Assembly: GCA_001556125.1 (NCBI GenBank)
Contig: LSIG01000194.1
Coordinates: 1-17,200, forward strand
Source: Rhizobiales bacterium CCH10-E5
GTDB taxonomy: Bacteria; Pseudomonadota; Alphaproteobacteria; Rhizobiales; Beijerinckiaceae
DNA: 17,200 nt
Reading direction: 5' to 3'
The translations under genes and the position numbers were made by a program. Positions 6,662 to 14,562 of this stretch are shown piece after piece (position 1 is the stretch's first letter; each line of letters opens with the position of its first letter). Under the pieces are notes generated by a model, which ran no database searches, was not told the origin of the DNA, and saw nothing but the letters and a program-made list of their open reading frames with translations.

Positions 6662-7510
6662 TCACGACAGCCACCGCTTGCGGCGCTTGTAGCTCTTCAC
6701 CTCGCGGAAGGACTTCTTGTCGCCCTCGGAAACGCCGAGATAGAACTCCTTCACATCCTCGTTCTCGCGCAGCATCTTGGCCTCGCCGTCCATGACGATG
6801 CGACCCGTCTCCATAATGTAGCCATAGGTCGCGTAGCGCAGGGCCATGTTGGTGTTCTGCTCGGCGACGAGGAAGGACACGCCCTCCTCCGTGTTGAGAC
6901 GGCGCACGATCTCGAAGATCTCCTCGACGATCTGCGGCGCCAGCCCCATCGAGGGCTCGTCGAGCAGGATCATCTTGGGCTTCGACATCATCGCCCGGCC
7001 GACCGCACACATCTGCTGCTCGCCGCCCGAGGTGTAGCCGGCCTGCGAATTGCGGCGCTGCTTCAGCCGCGGGAACAGCTCGTAGATCTTCTCGAGATCG
7101 CGCTTGATCGCGGCGTTGCCGTCCCGGCGGGTGAAGGCGCCGGTCAGCAGGTTTTCCTCGATCGAGAGATGGCCGAAGCAGTGGCGCCCCTCCATCACCT
7201 GGATGCAGCCGCGCCGCACCAGCTCGTTGGGCGACATCCGGTCGACGCGCTCGCCCTCGAAGGTGATTGAACCCTTGGTGACCTCGCCGCGCTCGGCCTT
7301 GAGCAGGTTCGAGATCGCCTTCAGCGTCGTCGTCTTGCCGGCGCCATTGGCGCCGAGGATGGCGACGATGCCCTGGCGCGGCACCTGCAGCGACACCCCC
7401 TTCAGCACGAGGATGACGTGGTCGTAGATCACCTCGATGTTGTTCAGCGACAGGATCGTGTCGCTGGCAGGCGCGGTGGTGGTCGACTGGTCGAGGGTAA
7501 CGGTGGACAT
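6662..7510 (-). CDS. livF: Branched-chain-amino-acid-type ABC transporter ATPase (LivF-like)
   Basis: A 282-residue ATPase subunit of a HAAT-type importer, acting on the inner face of the cytoplasmic membrane. Walker A GANGAGKTT is at 53-61, the signature TSGGEQQ at 160-166, Walker B with catalytic Glu in ILLDEPSMGL at 181-190, and the switch region LVAEQNTNMAL near 220, as in LivF. It is longer than the usual 235-250 residues: about 20 residues precede the fold, and a basic tail ends it (SYKRRKRWLS). The ATG at 7510 has GGAGG four bases upstream, and a repeat hairpin starts only five bases before that site. It pairs with the LivG-like ATPase, four genes earlier in the same operon. Confidence 0.92.
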   Translation of the reverse strand: MSTVTLDQSTTTAPASDTILSLNNIEVIYDHVILVLKGVSLQVPRQGIVAILGANGAGKTTTLKAISNLLKAERGEVTKGSITFEGERVDRMSPNELVRRGCIQVMEGRHCFGHLSIEENLLTGAFTRRDGNAAIKRDLEKIYELFPRLKQRRNSQAGYTSGGEQQMCAVGRAMMSKPKMILLDEPSMGLAPQIVEEIFEIVRRLNTEEGVSFLVAEQNTNMALRYATYGYIMETGRIVMDGEAKMLRENEDVKEFYLGVSEGDKKSFREVKSYKRRKRWLS

Positions 7511-7522
7511 GGAACCTCCAAT

Positions 7523-7650
7523 CCTTCTCCCCTCGGGGGAGAAGGTGGCTGCGAAGCAGACGGATGAGGGAAGTCTCCCTCGCCCTCACCCGTCCTTCCC
7601 TCATCCGACCCGGCTCCGCCGGGCCACCTTCTCCCCCGGAGGGGAGAAGG
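7523..7650. repeat. Dispersed palindromic repeat B between the binding-protein and livF genes
   Basis: A 128-bp nested palindrome. Each end is a hairpin with the same 10-bp stem: CCTTCTCCCC (7523-7532) with GGGGAGAAGG (7536-7545), and the same pair at 7627-7636 and 7641-7650. The two ends also pair with each other over 15 bp (7535-7549 with 7623-7637). An inner 13-bp inverted repeat CGGATGAGGGAAG (7561-7573) pairs with 7595-7607. Elements of this appearance are known as intergenic repeats in Rhizobiales genomes (recall, not searched). It fills the gap between the binding-protein stop and the livF ribosome site. Confidence 0.85.
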
Positions 7651-7662
7651 GTCAGAGCCTGC

Positions 7663-8994
7663 TCACGACGACTTCTCGCAGGACTCCGTCCGCTTCGGCC
7701 AGTTGCCCGCCTTTTCGGTGTAGTCCTTGGCCGCGGCCTCGATCAGCGGCCGGACCTCTTCCTTCATCGGCTCGAGCCAGTCGCCCTTCTTGGTCCATTT
7801 CGTGCCGTCCCACTCGGCCACATACGCCTTGCTGTGGCCGGAATGGTCGGTGCAGGAAATCGTGGTCGGCGTGGCGAAGCCTTCCATGCCGATCTCCTTC
7901 AGACGCGCCTCGGTGATGTTCAGCGCTTCCAGGCCGCGGCGCATGTCCTCGCCGTTGATGACCTTCTTGCCGGTGATGCGCTGCGCGTTGCGAATGCCCT
8001 CGACCAGCAGCATCGAGTTGTAGACGCCACGGTTGTAGAGATTCTCGCCGACCTTCTCCTTCGGCGCGAGGCTCTTGCCCTTGTCGACGACGTATTTCTG
8101 GATGTCCTGGATCACCGGAAAGTTGGTGCCGGCCGCATTCAGGTTGAGCGACTTGTAGCCCTTCGCCTCCGGCCCGCCGGCGCGCGCGTCGTCGTCACCG
8201 CCCGCCCACCAGACGCCGACCAGCTTGTTGATCGGGAAGTTGTTCTTGATCGCCTCCTTCACCGCGGTCGGGTTCATCGCGCCCCAGCCCTGGTTGTAGA
8301 GATAATCGGGCCGGTCGCGCCGGATCGAGAGCCAGAGCGAGCCCTGGTTCTGCATGTCGGCGGCGGCGACCGGGTAGAGCTTGACCTCGAAGCCGTACTT
8401 CTTGGCGAGGTTCTCGAGTACCGGGATCGGCTCCTTGCCGAAGGGCGCGTCGAGATGGATCAGGCCGAGCTTCTTGCCCTTGAGCTTGTCCATGCCGCCG
8501 AGTTCGGCCGCCATATGCTTCACCATCAGCGAAGCACCGTCCCAATAGGTGAAGGGCGGGATGAAGACCCAGGGGAAAGAGTTGCCGTCGGCCGAGGCCG
8601 AGAGGCCATAGGCCATCGAGAGGATCGGGATCTTGTCGATATGGGCGCGCGGGATTGCCGCCAGTGTCGCGCCCGTCGACCAGGGCGAATAGACGACCGT
8701 GTTCTTCGCCTTCGCCTGCTCGTAGCACTCGATCGACTTCTTGGTGTCGTAGCCGGTCTCGCACTCCTCATAGACGATTCTGACGCCGTTCACGCCGCCG
8801 TCGCGCTCGTTGATCATCGTCATGTAGTCGCGCATGCCGTCGCCGATCGGGATGCCCGAGCCGGCGAAGGGCCCGGTGCGATAGGCGTTGTTGGAGACGT
8901 AGATCGTCTCCTGCGCGGCGGCAGGAGCCGCGAAGCCGGCGGCGGCCAGCAAGGCGCCGATCGCCGCGCCCTTCATCAGATGCTGTGTCTTCAT
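7663..8994 (-). CDS. ABC transporter substrate-binding protein, branched-chain-amino-acid type
   Basis: A 443-residue periplasmic binding protein. The start at 8994 follows a GGAGGA site and begins a clear signal peptide (MKTQHLMKGAAIGALLAAAG, then cleavage near AAAQE at residues 26-30). The mature part resembles the two-lobed type 1 periplasmic fold of Leu/Ile/Val and amide/aromatic-acid binding proteins: the opening ETIYVSNNAYRTGPFAGSG, then GDGMRDYMTMINERDGGVNG, and the lobe-crossing VYSPWSTGATLAAIPRAHID. It is longer than classical LivJ (about 370). Located between livM and livF of the operon and flanked by stem-loops on both sides. The co-operonic CoA ligases suggest that the ligand is a carboxylic acid rather than an amino acid; this is inference. 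Confidence 0.9.
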   Translation of the reverse strand: MKTQHLMKGAAIGALLAAAGFAAPAAAQETIYVSNNAYRTGPFAGSGIPIGDGMRDYMTMINERDGGVNGVRIVYEECETGYDTKKSIECYEQAKAKNTVVYSPWSTGATLAAIPRAHIDKIPILSMAYGLSASADGNSFPWVFIPPFTYWDGASLMVKHMAAELGGMDKLKGKKLGLIHLDAPFGKEPIPVLENLAKKYGFEVKLYPVAAADMQNQGSLWLSIRRDRPDYLYNQGWGAMNPTAVKEAIKNNFPINKLVGVWWAGGDDDARAGGPEAKGYKSLNLNAAGTNFPVIQDIQKYVVDKGKSLAPKEKVGENLYNRGVYNSMLLVEGIRNAQRITGKKVINGEDMRRGLEALNITEARLKEIGMEGFATPTTISCTDHSGHSKAYVAEWDGTKWTKKGDWLEPMKEEVRPLIEAAAKDYTEKAGNWPKRTESCEKSS

Positions 8995-9018
8995 CGGTCG
9001 TCCTCCGTTCGTTTCCCT

Positions 9019-9082
9019 CCGGCGGTGGTGTCGAAACCCCGCCGGTCTTTTCTCCGCCCGCATCCTTGAAGGCCGATGCGGG
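9019..9082 (-). other. Two stem-loops ahead of the substrate-binding protein gene
   Basis: In the livM-to-binding-protein gap, the minus-strand transcript first meets an 8-bp perfect stem (CCCGCATC at 9057-9064 with GATGCGGG at 9075-9082, 10-base loop), then a 10-bp stem with one bulged base (9019-9025 with 9039-9045, and 9027-9029 with 9036-9038). Neither is followed by a U run, so they do not look like terminators. They lie just before the ribosome site of the binding-protein gene and could mark an RNA processing or protection point. Confidence 0.6.
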
Positions 9083-9102
9083 TCGTCGTCCGGTCCGATC
9101 CC

Positions 9103-10182
9103 TCAATAGGGGAACGGCCATGTCCGCAGTTTCTGCTTCCCGATCTGCCAGAGCCGCGCGAGCCCATGCGGCTCGACGATCAGGAAGAGGATGATCAGCC
9201 CGCCGATCAGCATGAAGGTGACGTGCTCGGCGGTGGCGCCCGCCATGGGCACGCCCAACGCCGGCAGGCCGAACTTCATCGCCGTCGGCAGGATCGAGAG
9301 GAAGGCGGCGCCGAAGAAGGAGCCGATCAACGAGCCCAGCCCGCCGATGATGACCATGAACAGGATGTTGAAGGACAGGCGGATCGAGAACGCGTCCGCC
9401 GCTTCGCCGCCGCCATACCAGAGGAAGATCATCATCGCGCCGGCGACGCCGGCATAGAAGGACGAGACTGCGAAGGCGAGCAGTTTGGCGTTGAGCAGCT
9501 TGATGCCCATCAGCTCGGCCGCGATGTCCATGTCGCGCACCGCCATCCAGGAGCGGCCGATCCGGCCATGCACGAGGTTGGAGGCGAACCAGGTCAGCAC
9601 CACGACGAGGCCGAGGCAGACGAAATAGCGCGTCTCCGGCGCGGCCAGCGCGCCGGTGACCGGCACGCCGAAGACCAGGCGCTGCGGCACCTCGATCGCG
9701 CCCGAGGCGTTGTAGTTGTAGAGCCAGGGCACCCGCACGAAGGCCCATTGCAGGAAGAACTGCGCGGCAAGCGTCGCCACCGCGAGATAGAAGCCCTTGA
9801 TCCGCAGCGAGGGCAGCCCGAACAGCACCCCGATCGCCGCCGAGAACAGGCCCGAGACCAGGATCAGGACGATGATGTTCACGTCCGGGAAATACGTCGT
9901 CAGCTTGTAGCAGGCATAGGCGCCCACACCCATGAAGGCGGCCGTGCCCAGCGAGATCAGCCCGGTATAGCCGGTGAGGATGTTCAGGCCGATCGCCGCC
10001 ATTGAGAAGACGAGGAAGGGGATCATCACCGAGGTGATGAAGAAGTCGTCCCCGAAATAAGGGATCACGACGAAGGCGATGGCGAGAATGATCGCCAGGC
10101 CGATCCGGTCCTGCCGGATCGGGAACACGGCCATGTCGGCCTGGTAGGTGGATTTGAACTGGCCAGCCTCGCGGTAGAACAT
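9103..10182 (-). CDS. livM: Branched-chain-amino-acid-type ABC transporter permease (LivM-like)
   Basis: A 359-residue inner-membrane permease with about nine hydrophobic segments from residue 28 on. Family marks: the N-terminal NILTGYTGLISLGTAAFMGVGAY region (about 67-90), where the G-x-x-S-L-G motif is typical of LivM, the cytoplasmic coupling loop SWMAVRDMDIAAELMGI (near 210-226) and the late segment GGLGSLIGSFFGAA. A charged N-terminal leader of about 25 residues precedes the first helix. The start is 10 bases after the livH stop, so the two permease genes are closely linked. It forms the translocation channel with the LivH-like subunit. Confidence 0.93.
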   Translation of the reverse strand: MFYREAGQFKSTYQADMAVFPIRQDRIGLAIILAIAFVVIPYFGDDFFITSVMIPFLVFSMAAIGLNILTGYTGLISLGTAAFMGVGAYACYKLTTYFPDVNIIVLILVSGLFSAAIGVLFGLPSLRIKGFYLAVATLAAQFFLQWAFVRVPWLYNYNASGAIEVPQRLVFGVPVTGALAAPETRYFVCLGLVVVLTWFASNLVHGRIGRSWMAVRDMDIAAELMGIKLLNAKLLAFAVSSFYAGVAGAMMIFLWYGGGEAADAFSIRLSFNILFMVIIGGLGSLIGSFFGAAFLSILPTAMKFGLPALGVPMAGATAEHVTFMLIGGLIILFLIVEPHGLARLWQIGKQKLRTWPFPY

Positions 10183-10192
10183 GTCCCGGCCC

Positions 10193-11266
10193 TTAAATCC
10201 GCTCGATGATCTTGTCGCCGAACAGGCCCTGCGGCCGGAACAGCAGGAAGCCCAGCGCGATGAAATAGGCGAGCCAGCTCTCGATGCCGCCGCCGATCAG
10301 CGGGCCCCAGTAGAACTCGCCCAGCTTCTCGCCGATGCCGATGATGAGCCCGCCGATGATCGCGCCGGGGATCGAGGTGAAGCCGCCGAGGATCAGCACC
10401 GGGAGCGCCTTCAGCGCCACGATCTCGAGCGCGAAGGACACGTCCGATCGCGCGCCCCACATGATGCCGGTGATCAGCGCGACGATGCCGGCCGTGAACC
10501 AGACGATGACCCAGATCTGGTTCAGCGAGATGCCGACCGAGAGCGCCGCCTTGTGGCTGTCGGCGACCGCCCGCAGCGCCCGGCCGATGCGGGTGTACTG
10601 GAAGAACAGCGCCAGCACCGCGATCATGACAGAGGCGATGATCGCCGCCGCGATGTCGATCTTCTGCAGGGACACAAAGCCGCCGAGGATCTTCAGATCG
10701 ACAGAGCCGCGCGGCAGGTAGAGCTGCTCGGTGATCATCTGCTTGGGATTGCCGCCGAAGACGGACTCACCCAGCCCGATCAGGAAATACGTGATCCCGA
10801 AGGTCGCCATGAACAGGATGATATCGGGCTGGTTCACCAGCGGCCGCAGCACCACGCGCTCGATCGCCACCGCCAGCACGAACATCACGCCCAGCGTCAG
10901 GATCACCGCCAGGAAGGCCGGCACGCCCATCTCGTAGAGCCCGACCAGCGTCAGCGCCGAGAACACCACCATGATGCCCTGGGCGAAGTTGAATACGCCG
11001 GACGCCTTGAAGATCAGCACGAAGCCGAGCGCGATCAGCGCGTAGAGCACGCCGGAGACCAGACCCTCCCAGACGGTCTGGACCAGCAGGTCGGGCGCCG
11101 AGACCATCTGCTGGAAGGGGTCGATGAAGATCTTGTAGAGCGTGCCCGAACCATCGAGGCGTGCGCCCAGAATGGCGGCCGCGATGATCGCGGCCAGGAT
11201 CAGGGCGGCCTTGACCCAGCCGTTGGCGAGAAGGTTCGGCGCGGGCCGTGCGGCGACGTCGCTCAT
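10193..11266 (-). CDS. livH: Branched-chain-amino-acid-type ABC transporter permease (LivH-like)
   Basis: A 357-residue permease. The core matches LivH: GLVSGVLYALIALGFVLIFKASGVFNFAQG (split here as GLVSGVLYALIALGFVLIF, 68-86, then KASGVFNFAQG), the coupling loop GRALRAVADSHKAALSVGI (near 228-246), and VLGGFTSIPGAIIGG-like motif LILGGFTSIPGAIIGG near 300. Compared with the usual 290-300 residues it has about 60 extra at the N-terminus, containing an added hydrophobic segment (VKAALILAAIIAAAILGARL). The ATG at 11266 has AAGGGG eight bases upstream, which supports the longer form. It follows repeat element A and precedes livM by 10 bases. Confidence 0.92.
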   Translation of the reverse strand: MSDVAARPAPNLLANGWVKAALILAAIIAAAILGARLDGSGTLYKIFIDPFQQMVSAPDLLVQTVWEGLVSGVLYALIALGFVLIFKASGVFNFAQGIMVVFSALTLVGLYEMGVPAFLAVILTLGVMFVLAVAIERVVLRPLVNQPDIILFMATFGITYFLIGLGESVFGGNPKQMITEQLYLPRGSVDLKILGGFVSLQKIDIAAAIIASVMIAVLALFFQYTRIGRALRAVADSHKAALSVGISLNQIWVIVWFTAGIVALITGIMWGARSDVSFALEIVALKALPVLILGGFTSIPGAIIGGLIIGIGEKLGEFYWGPLIGGGIESWLAYFIALGFLLFRPQGLFGDKIIERI

Positions 11267-11294
11267 GAGTTCGACCCCTTGCCCCTTGAACCAA

Positions 11295-11419
11295 CCGCGC
11301 CGTCATCCCGGACAAGCCACGAAGTGGCACCGATCCGGGATCCATTCCGGAGCCTCTCCGGAAGTGCTCCGGAATGGATCCCGGGTCTGCGCTTCGCTCC
11401 GCCCGGGATGACGGCGCGG
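11295..11419. repeat. Long copy of dispersed palindromic repeat A, cruciform-like
   Basis: A 125-bp element with perfect 17-bp terminal inverted repeats (11295-11311 and 11403-11419). Within it lie a small hairpin GCCAC-GAA-GTGGC (11316-11328), a 19-bp perfect hairpin (11335-11353 with 11366-11384, 12-base loop) and a short GCG/CGC arm. It could fold as a multi-arm junction in DNA or RNA. Its left part matches the short copy at 6589-6631. It fills the gap between livG and livH. Intergenic elements beginning GTCATCCCGG are common in Rhizobiales genomes (from recall). Confidence 0.85.
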
Positions 11420-11447
11420 GTGGACGAACGTGGCTGAGCGATACCCA

Positions 11448-12254
11448 TCAATGCGCCACTCCCAGATAGGCATCGATCACCTTCTGGTCGGCCTTGACCT
11501 CGGCCGGCGTGCCGTCGGCGATCTTGCGGCCGTATTCGAGGACGACGACGCGGTCGGAGAGGTCCATGACCACGCCCATGTCGTGCTCGATCAGGGCGAT
11601 CGTCGTGCCGAACTGCTGGTTCACGTCGAGGATGAAGCGGCACATGTCCTCCTTCTCCTCGAGGTTCATGCCGGCCATCGGCTCGTCCAGCAGCAGCAGG
11701 TCGGGCTCCATCGCCAGCGCCCGGCCGAGCTCGACGCGCTTCTGCAGGCCGTAGGGCAGCTTGCCGACGGGCAGCTTGCGGATGTGCTCGATCTGCAGGA
11801 AGTCGATGATGTCCTCGACGACCTTGCGATGCTCGATCTCCTCGGTCATCGCCGGCCCGTGCCGCAGCGCCTGCCAGAAGAAGCCGCGCTTCATCTTCAG
11901 CGTGCGCCCGGTCATGATGTTGTCGAGCGTCGACATGCCCTTGAACAGGGCGACGTTCTGGAAGGTGCGGGCGATGCCGGCGGCAGCGGCCCGATGCGGC
12001 CGCATCTTGTGGCGGCGCTCGCCCTTGAAGGTGATCTGCCCCTCCTGTGGCTGGTAGAAGCCGTTGATGCAGTTCAGCATCGAGGTCTTGCCGGCGCCGT
12101 TGGGGCCGATGATCGCGCGCACCTCGCCCTTGCGGATGTCGAAGGAGACATCCGAGATCGCCTTGACCCCGCCGAAGCGCAGCGACACGTTCTCGACCGA
12201 GAGCAGCACCTCGCGCACCGGCGCACCCGTCATGGTCATCGGTTCCGCATTCAT
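11448..12254 (-). CDS. livG: Branched-chain-amino-acid-type ABC transporter ATPase (LivG-like)
   Basis: A 268-residue ATPase subunit of the HAAT importer. Walker A GPNGAGKTS at 50-58, Q-loop in RTFQNVALF (Gln99), a signature of the LivG kind LPYGLQKRVELGRAL (166-180) in place of LSGGQ, Walker B LLLLDEPMAGM (186-196) and the switch histidine in LIEHDMGVVM near 223. The long insertion between Q-loop and signature (about 110-165) and the C-terminal IADGTPAEVKADQKVIDAYL are typical of LivG. Its ATG overlaps the TGA of the acyl-CoA synthetase gene (ATGA), and GAGGG lies seven bases upstream, so translation is coupled to the ligase. Confidence 0.94.
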   Translation of the reverse strand: MNAEPMTMTGAPVREVLLSVENVSLRFGGVKAISDVSFDIRKGEVRAIIGPNGAGKTSMLNCINGFYQPQEGQITFKGERRHKMRPHRAAAAGIARTFQNVALFKGMSTLDNIMTGRTLKMKRGFFWQALRHGPAMTEEIEHRKVVEDIIDFLQIEHIRKLPVGKLPYGLQKRVELGRALAMEPDLLLLDEPMAGMNLEEKEDMCRFILDVNQQFGTTIALIEHDMGVVMDLSDRVVVLEYGRKIADGTPAEVKADQKVIDAYLGVAH

Positions 12255-14239
12255 GCCGCGGCCCTCGCCTGCGCCGGCCGATCAGTGGCGGTCGAGGGAT
12301 AGATCGTCGCGTCGCGCACCTTGACCCGGGCCGAGATCACGCCCTTGCGGCCATCCTCGAAGGTGACCTCGGTGGAGATGTCCGCCTCCTGCGAGCCGTC
12401 GTAGAGTGCGTTGACCAGCGGCGCGTAGCGATCGGCGATGAAGCCGCGCCGGACCTTCTGGGTCCGCGTCAGCTCGCCATCGTCGGCGTCGAGCTCCTTG
12501 TGCAGGATCAGGAAGCGCTTGATCTGCGCGCCGCCCATCAGCGGCTCGGCCGCGAGCGAGCGGTTCACCTCGTCCACATGGCTCGCGATCATGTCGTAGA
12601 CCAGATCGTGCCCGGCGAACTCCTGATAGGAGGCGCAGACGACGTTGTTGCGCTCGGCCCAGTTGCCGACCGCCGTGAGGTCGATGTTCACCGCCACGGT
12701 GGCGTAGTCGCGGTCCTGCCCGAAGGCGACCGCCTCCTTGATGTTGGGAAAGAACTTCAGCTTGTTCTCGATGTATTTCGGCGGGAACAGCTCGCCGGTC
12801 CGGAGCTTGCCGACATCCTTGGCCCGGTCGATGATCTTGAGGTGACCTTCCTCGTCGAAGAAGCCGGCATCGCCGGAGCGGACATAGCCGTCCGCCGTCA
12901 TCGTCTCGGCGGTCTTCTCGGGGTCCTTGTAGTAGCCGCCGAAGATCGAAGGCGAGCGGTAGAGCACCTCGCCATTGTCGTCGATCCGGATCTCGACCAG
13001 CGGCGCCGGCCGCCCGACCGTGTCGGCACGGATCTCGCCATTGGGCTGCATGGTGATGTAGACGCCGGCTTCCGTCTGGCCGTAGAGCTGCTTCAGGTTG
13101 ACGCCGATCGAGCGGTAGAAGCGGAACAGCTCCGGGCCGATCGCCTCGCCGGCCGTGTAGCCGACCTTGATCCGCGTCAGGCCGAAACGGTTGCGCAAGG
13201 GGCCGTAGACCAGCACGTCGCCGAGCCCGTAGAGCAGCCGTGCGCCCAGCGGCACGCTCTCGCCGTTCAGGATCTTCTCACCATGCTCCTTGGCGACGCC
13301 GAGGAAGTAGTGGAACATCTTCCGCTTCAGGCTGCCTGCATCCTCCATCCGCACCATGGTCAGGGTCAGCATCGTCTCGAAGACGCGCGGCGGCGCGAAG
13401 GCATAGGTGGTGCCGACCTCGCGGCGGTCCTCGATCACCGTCTCCGGCCCTTCCGGGCAGTTGACGCAGAAGCCGGCGACGATCGCTTGCGCATAGGAGA
13501 AGATGTGGTCGCCGACCCAGGCGATCGGCAGATAGGCGATGATCTCGTCGCTCTCGTTCAGCCCGTCGAACTGGCAGCCGATCTCGGCCGCCGCGATCAC
13601 GTTGGTATGGCTGAGCATCACGCCCTTGGGGCGCCCGGTCGTGCCGGAGGTGTAGAGGATGATGCCGAGATCGGCGCCCGAGCCGGCCTGCATCTCGCGC
13701 TCGAGTGCCGGCGCCGCCTCTGCGCTGTTGGCGAGGTCCTTCAGCCCGCTGGCGATCACCTCGTCGATCGGATGCAGCGTGCCATGGTCGTAGTCGCGCA
13801 GGCCCCGCGGCTCGTCATAGAGCATATGCCGCAGGCTCGGCAGGCGCTCGGCGATGGAGAGGATCTTGTCGACCTGCTCCTGGTCCTGCACGACGGCGAA
13901 TACCGCCTCGGCATGGTCCAGCACATAGGCCATCTCGTCGGCGACGCTGTCGGCGTAGACCGGCACCGGCACGGCGCCCAGCCATTGCGCCGCCGCCATC
14001 GCCCAATAGAGCCGCGGCCGATTGTAGCCGACGATCGCGACCTTCTCGCCGCGCTTCAGCCCGAGCGCCTGCAGCCCCCGCGCGAAGCCGCGGACCTGCT
14101 CGGTGACCTCGGCCCAGGTCCAGGATTGCCAGATGCCGAGGTCCTTGTGGCGGAACGCGACGCGCCCGCCCCGCTCGCGCGCATTGCGCAGCAGCAATTT
14201 CGGAAAGGTATCCGCCTGGCCGGCGCTCGCGCTTGCCAT
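12251..14239 (-). CDS. AMP-dependent acyl-CoA synthetase (long-chain FadD15/ACSL-like)
   Basis: A 662-residue ATP-dependent acyl-CoA synthetase, forming an acyl-AMP and then acyl-CoA. The start at 14239 (GGAG nine bases upstream) gives MASASAGQADTFPKLLLRNA; a frame opening at 14278 adds 13 unlikely residues. Phosphate loop YTSGTTGRPKGVMLSH is at 196-211; LKQLYGQTEAG is the adenine motif with catalytic Glu; DGYVRSGDAGFFDEEGHLKIIDRAKD covers the ribose-binding Asp and hinge region, and LTRTQKVRRGFI near the end carries the lysine-bearing motif of the C-terminal subdomain. Length and the late LTRTQKVRR segment resemble long-chain synthetases. As first gene of the liv-type operon, translationally coupled to livG, it probably activates the imported acid. 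The chain length or aromatic nature of the substrate cannot be told. Confidence 0.92.
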   Translation of the reverse strand: MASASAGQADTFPKLLLRNARERGGRVAFRHKDLGIWQSWTWAEVTEQVRGFARGLQALGLKRGEKVAIVGYNRPRLYWAMAAAQWLGAVPVPVYADSVADEMAYVLDHAEAVFAVVQDQEQVDKILSIAERLPSLRHMLYDEPRGLRDYDHGTLHPIDEVIASGLKDLANSAEAAPALEREMQAGSGADLGIILYTSGTTGRPKGVMLSHTNVIAAAEIGCQFDGLNESDEIIAYLPIAWVGDHIFSYAQAIVAGFCVNCPEGPETVIEDRREVGTTYAFAPPRVFETMLTLTMVRMEDAGSLKRKMFHYFLGVAKEHGEKILNGESVPLGARLLYGLGDVLVYGPLRNRFGLTRIKVGYTAGEAIGPELFRFYRSIGVNLKQLYGQTEAGVYITMQPNGEIRADTVGRPAPLVEIRIDDNGEVLYRSPSIFGGYYKDPEKTAETMTADGYVRSGDAGFFDEEGHLKIIDRAKDVGKLRTGELFPPKYIENKLKFFPNIKEAVAFGQDRDYATVAVNIDLTAVGNWAERNNVVCASYQEFAGHDLVYDMIASHVDEVNRSLAAEPLMGGAQIKRFLILHKELDADDGELTRTQKVRRGFIADRYAPLVNALYDGSQEADISTEVTFEDGRKGVISARVKVRDATIYPSTATDRPAQARAAA

Positions 14240-14495
14240 CGTCCGTCTCCACCCTGAGCAGGCCGGCGTACATTGCACCGGCCTTCGTTCGGGCCGCTTT
14301 CGGCCTCATTGGATGCAAGCCTCGCAGCGGCGCATGCGCTTTGCAAGGGGAGGCTTGACAGACGGATCGCGTTTTGGTCGCTATTGTCTTGGGCGATTGT
14401 TTGCGCGAGTCGCATTCGACGGTCGAGCGTGCCGCCGATGGCCCCTAATGGGCGCCCTGATGCGCCACTTTCACTCCGGTTTCGACCCTCAAGAA
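14240..14495. other. Intergenic region upstream of the CoA-ligase/liv operon
   Basis: This non-coding stretch should hold the promoter of the minus-strand operon that starts at 14239. I see an 8-bp inverted repeat CAAGCCTC (14316-14323) with GAGGCTTG (14350-14357), and between its arms a 10-bp self-complementary GCGCATGCGC (14330-14339); these could be operator elements. No convincing -35/-10 pair was found on the minus strand, and open frames here look like chance products of high GC. Confidence 0.4.
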
Positions 14496-14526
14496 CGACA
14501 AAGCCGCGCCGGTGGGACCGGCGCGG
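14496..14526 (-). terminator. Rho-independent terminator after the aapJ-like gene
   Basis: On the minus strand a perfect 10-bp stem CCGCGCCGGT with ACCGGCGCGG (14526-14517 and 14513-14504), loop CCC, is followed by CTTTGTCGTT. It begins 36 bases after the stop of the AapJ-like gene. The T run is short and interrupted, but the stem is very stable. Confidence 0.75.
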
Positions 14527-14562
14527 ACGCAATGACGGTATCGGTTCCCGCTCGGAGGCGGA

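Noticed and set aside
7564..9069. Long plus-strand frame antisense to the substrate-binding protein gene
   Set aside because: The sense frame encodes a complete binding protein with signal peptide and ribosome site; the antisense frame shows only mirrored codon bias.
11295..11419. Repeat A as a rho-independent terminator splitting the operon
   Set aside because: There is no T run after the stem on the minus strand, and downstream livH and livM are needed for the same transporter as livG.
12500..14257. Long plus-strand frame (585 codons) antisense to the acyl-CoA synthetase
   Set aside because: The sense frame holds all adenylate-forming motifs; the antisense frame is a GC-driven shadow without recognisable motifs.
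14353..14395. TTGACA followed by TATTGT on the plus strand, resembling a promoter
   Set aside because: The spacing is 21 bases, too long for a good promoter, and no plus-strand gene follows; the next gene is on the minus strand.
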